Of a stretch of 6,108 nt of DNA, positions 5,473 through 6,108 are shown piece by piece. Numbering within the stretch: position 1 is the first letter of the stretch; each line of letters starts with the position of its first letter. The notes below the pieces were generated by a model that had not been told where the DNA came from, ran no database searches, and saw only the letters and a program-made list of their open reading frames with translations. The translations under genes were made by a program, and so were the position numbers. This DNA is from Ruminococcus sp. UBA1366 (GTDB taxonomy: Bacteria > Bacillota > Clostridia > Oscillospirales > Ruminococcaceae), in contig DBRO01000012.1 of NCBI GenBank assembly GCA_002306005.1, positions 1 through 6,108 on the forward strand, given 5' to 3'.

Positions 5473-6108
5473 TTATTCCTTGATTTTGGCAGATTTCTTT
5501 TTCAAATTGCCGGATGCCTTTTTTGGCTTTACCGCCGGCTTTTCGGCAGGCAGTTTCTTTGTTTCGGCCTTTTTTTGCGGTGCTTTTTTTACCGTGAAAT
5601 ACATCACGGAAAACGCAGGAATTTCGACACAAATCGACTGCTCACAGCCGTGCATTGGCACCGGCTCGGATTTCACCGTGCCGTTCAGGAACGGACTGCC
5701 GTCCGGCGCAGCCGAGTTAAACACTTCCGTATAGCTGCCTTTATGAGGCACACCGAAGCTGTATGTTGACCTTCCCACTGGCACAAAATTGCACACAGCG
5801 ATGATTTCCCTGCCTTTTTTATCCATGCGCCGGAACACAATAATGCTCTGACGGTAATCGTCGTTGGAAATCCATTGGAATCCCTCCCAGGAGTAATCAA
5901 TTTCCCACAACGGGGAATTTTTCCGGTAAAAGGCGTTCAGATTCTTGGTAAACTGCTGGAAATTCCGATGATTTTCGTATTCTTCAATCATGAACCATTC
6001 CAGTTCGCCCGCGTAATCCCACTCGCGGAACTGTGCGAATTCCGAACCCATAAACAGCAGTTTTTTGCCCGGATGCGCCGTCATAAACGCAAGGAACGCT
6101 TTTGCCTG
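5473..6108 (-). CDS. glgB: 1,4-alpha-glucan branching enzyme, C-terminal part (cut by window edge)
   Basis: The C-terminal 211 residues of GlgB are present; the frame is open through position 6108 (QAKAFLAFMTAHPGK...), so the N-terminus and the catalytic Asp/Glu region lie outside. GlgB (GH13) cuts alpha-1,4 chains and rejoins them as alpha-1,6 branches. Diagnostic pieces are AHPGKKLLFMGSEFAQ followed by REWDY, then ELEWFM, NLNAFYRKNSPLWEID and EGFQWI, which match the end of the GH13 barrel. A C-terminal beta domain follows, ending near FSVMYFTV. An unusual feature is a further 38 residues or so (5476-5589) rich in Lys, Ala and Pro, with about 15 lysines and no hydrophobic core. This is not part of the standard GlgB fold. 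The gene is the first of the operon visible here and lies 33 bases before glgC. Confidence 0.96.
   Translation of the reverse strand, partial: QAKAFLAFMTAHPGKKLLFMGSEFAQFREWDYAGELEWFMIEEYENHRNFQQFTKNLNAFYRKNSPLWEIDYSWEGFQWISNDDYRQSIIVFRRMDKKGREIIAVCNFVPVGRSTYSFGVPHKGSYTEVFNSAAPDGSPFLNGTVKSEPVPMHGCEQSICVEIPAFSVMYFTVKKAPQKKAETKKLPAEKPAVKPKKASGNLKKKSAKIKE

Noticed and set aside
1..6108. CRISPR array, insertion sequence, direct repeats or phage-type genes.
   Set aside because: No repeated spacer-like units, no terminal inverted repeats flanking a transposase and no integrase or phage motif were seen on either strand.

Overview
The window looks like chromosomal DNA from a low-to-mid GC Firmicute, most likely a gut-type Clostridia (Oscillospiraceae/Ruminococcaceae-like). 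The evidence is the paired GlgC/GlgD ADP-glucose pyrophosphorylase typical of Firmicutes, strong AGGAGG-type ribosome binding sites and the protein sequence style. The genus cannot be fixed from this sequence alone.

Layout. Positions 1-297 are non-coding: a rho-independent terminator for something upstream, a second short hairpin with a T run, and a good promoter. The promoter drives a single plus-strand gene (298-984) whose first ~105 residues look like the N-terminal half of diaminopimelate epimerase (DapF) but lack the active-site motifs. A long perfect hairpin (985-1023) sits between this gene and the convergent minus-strand genes and can terminate transcription from both sides.

Everything from 1025 to the right edge is on the minus strand and is read right to left as one apparent operon: glgB (C-terminal 211 residues only, cut by the window edge), glgC, glgD, glgA, then a 60-residue unknown protein and a 117-residue three-helix membrane protein. 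Gaps are 14 to 54 bases, each gene has its own ribosome binding site, and the only convincing terminator is at the far end.

The four glg products form the classical bacterial glycogen pathway. GlgC (catalytic), probably with GlgD (a degenerate partner subunit), makes ADP-glucose. GlgA extends the alpha-1,4 chain, and GlgB adds alpha-1,6 branches. No phosphorylase or debranching gene is visible here.

I do not see a clearly new multi-gene system. The points most worth a second look are the active-site-less DapF-like protein, the lysine-rich tail on GlgB with its poly-A tracts, the missing canonical lysine in GlgA, and the two uncharacterised small genes at the end of the glycogen operon.
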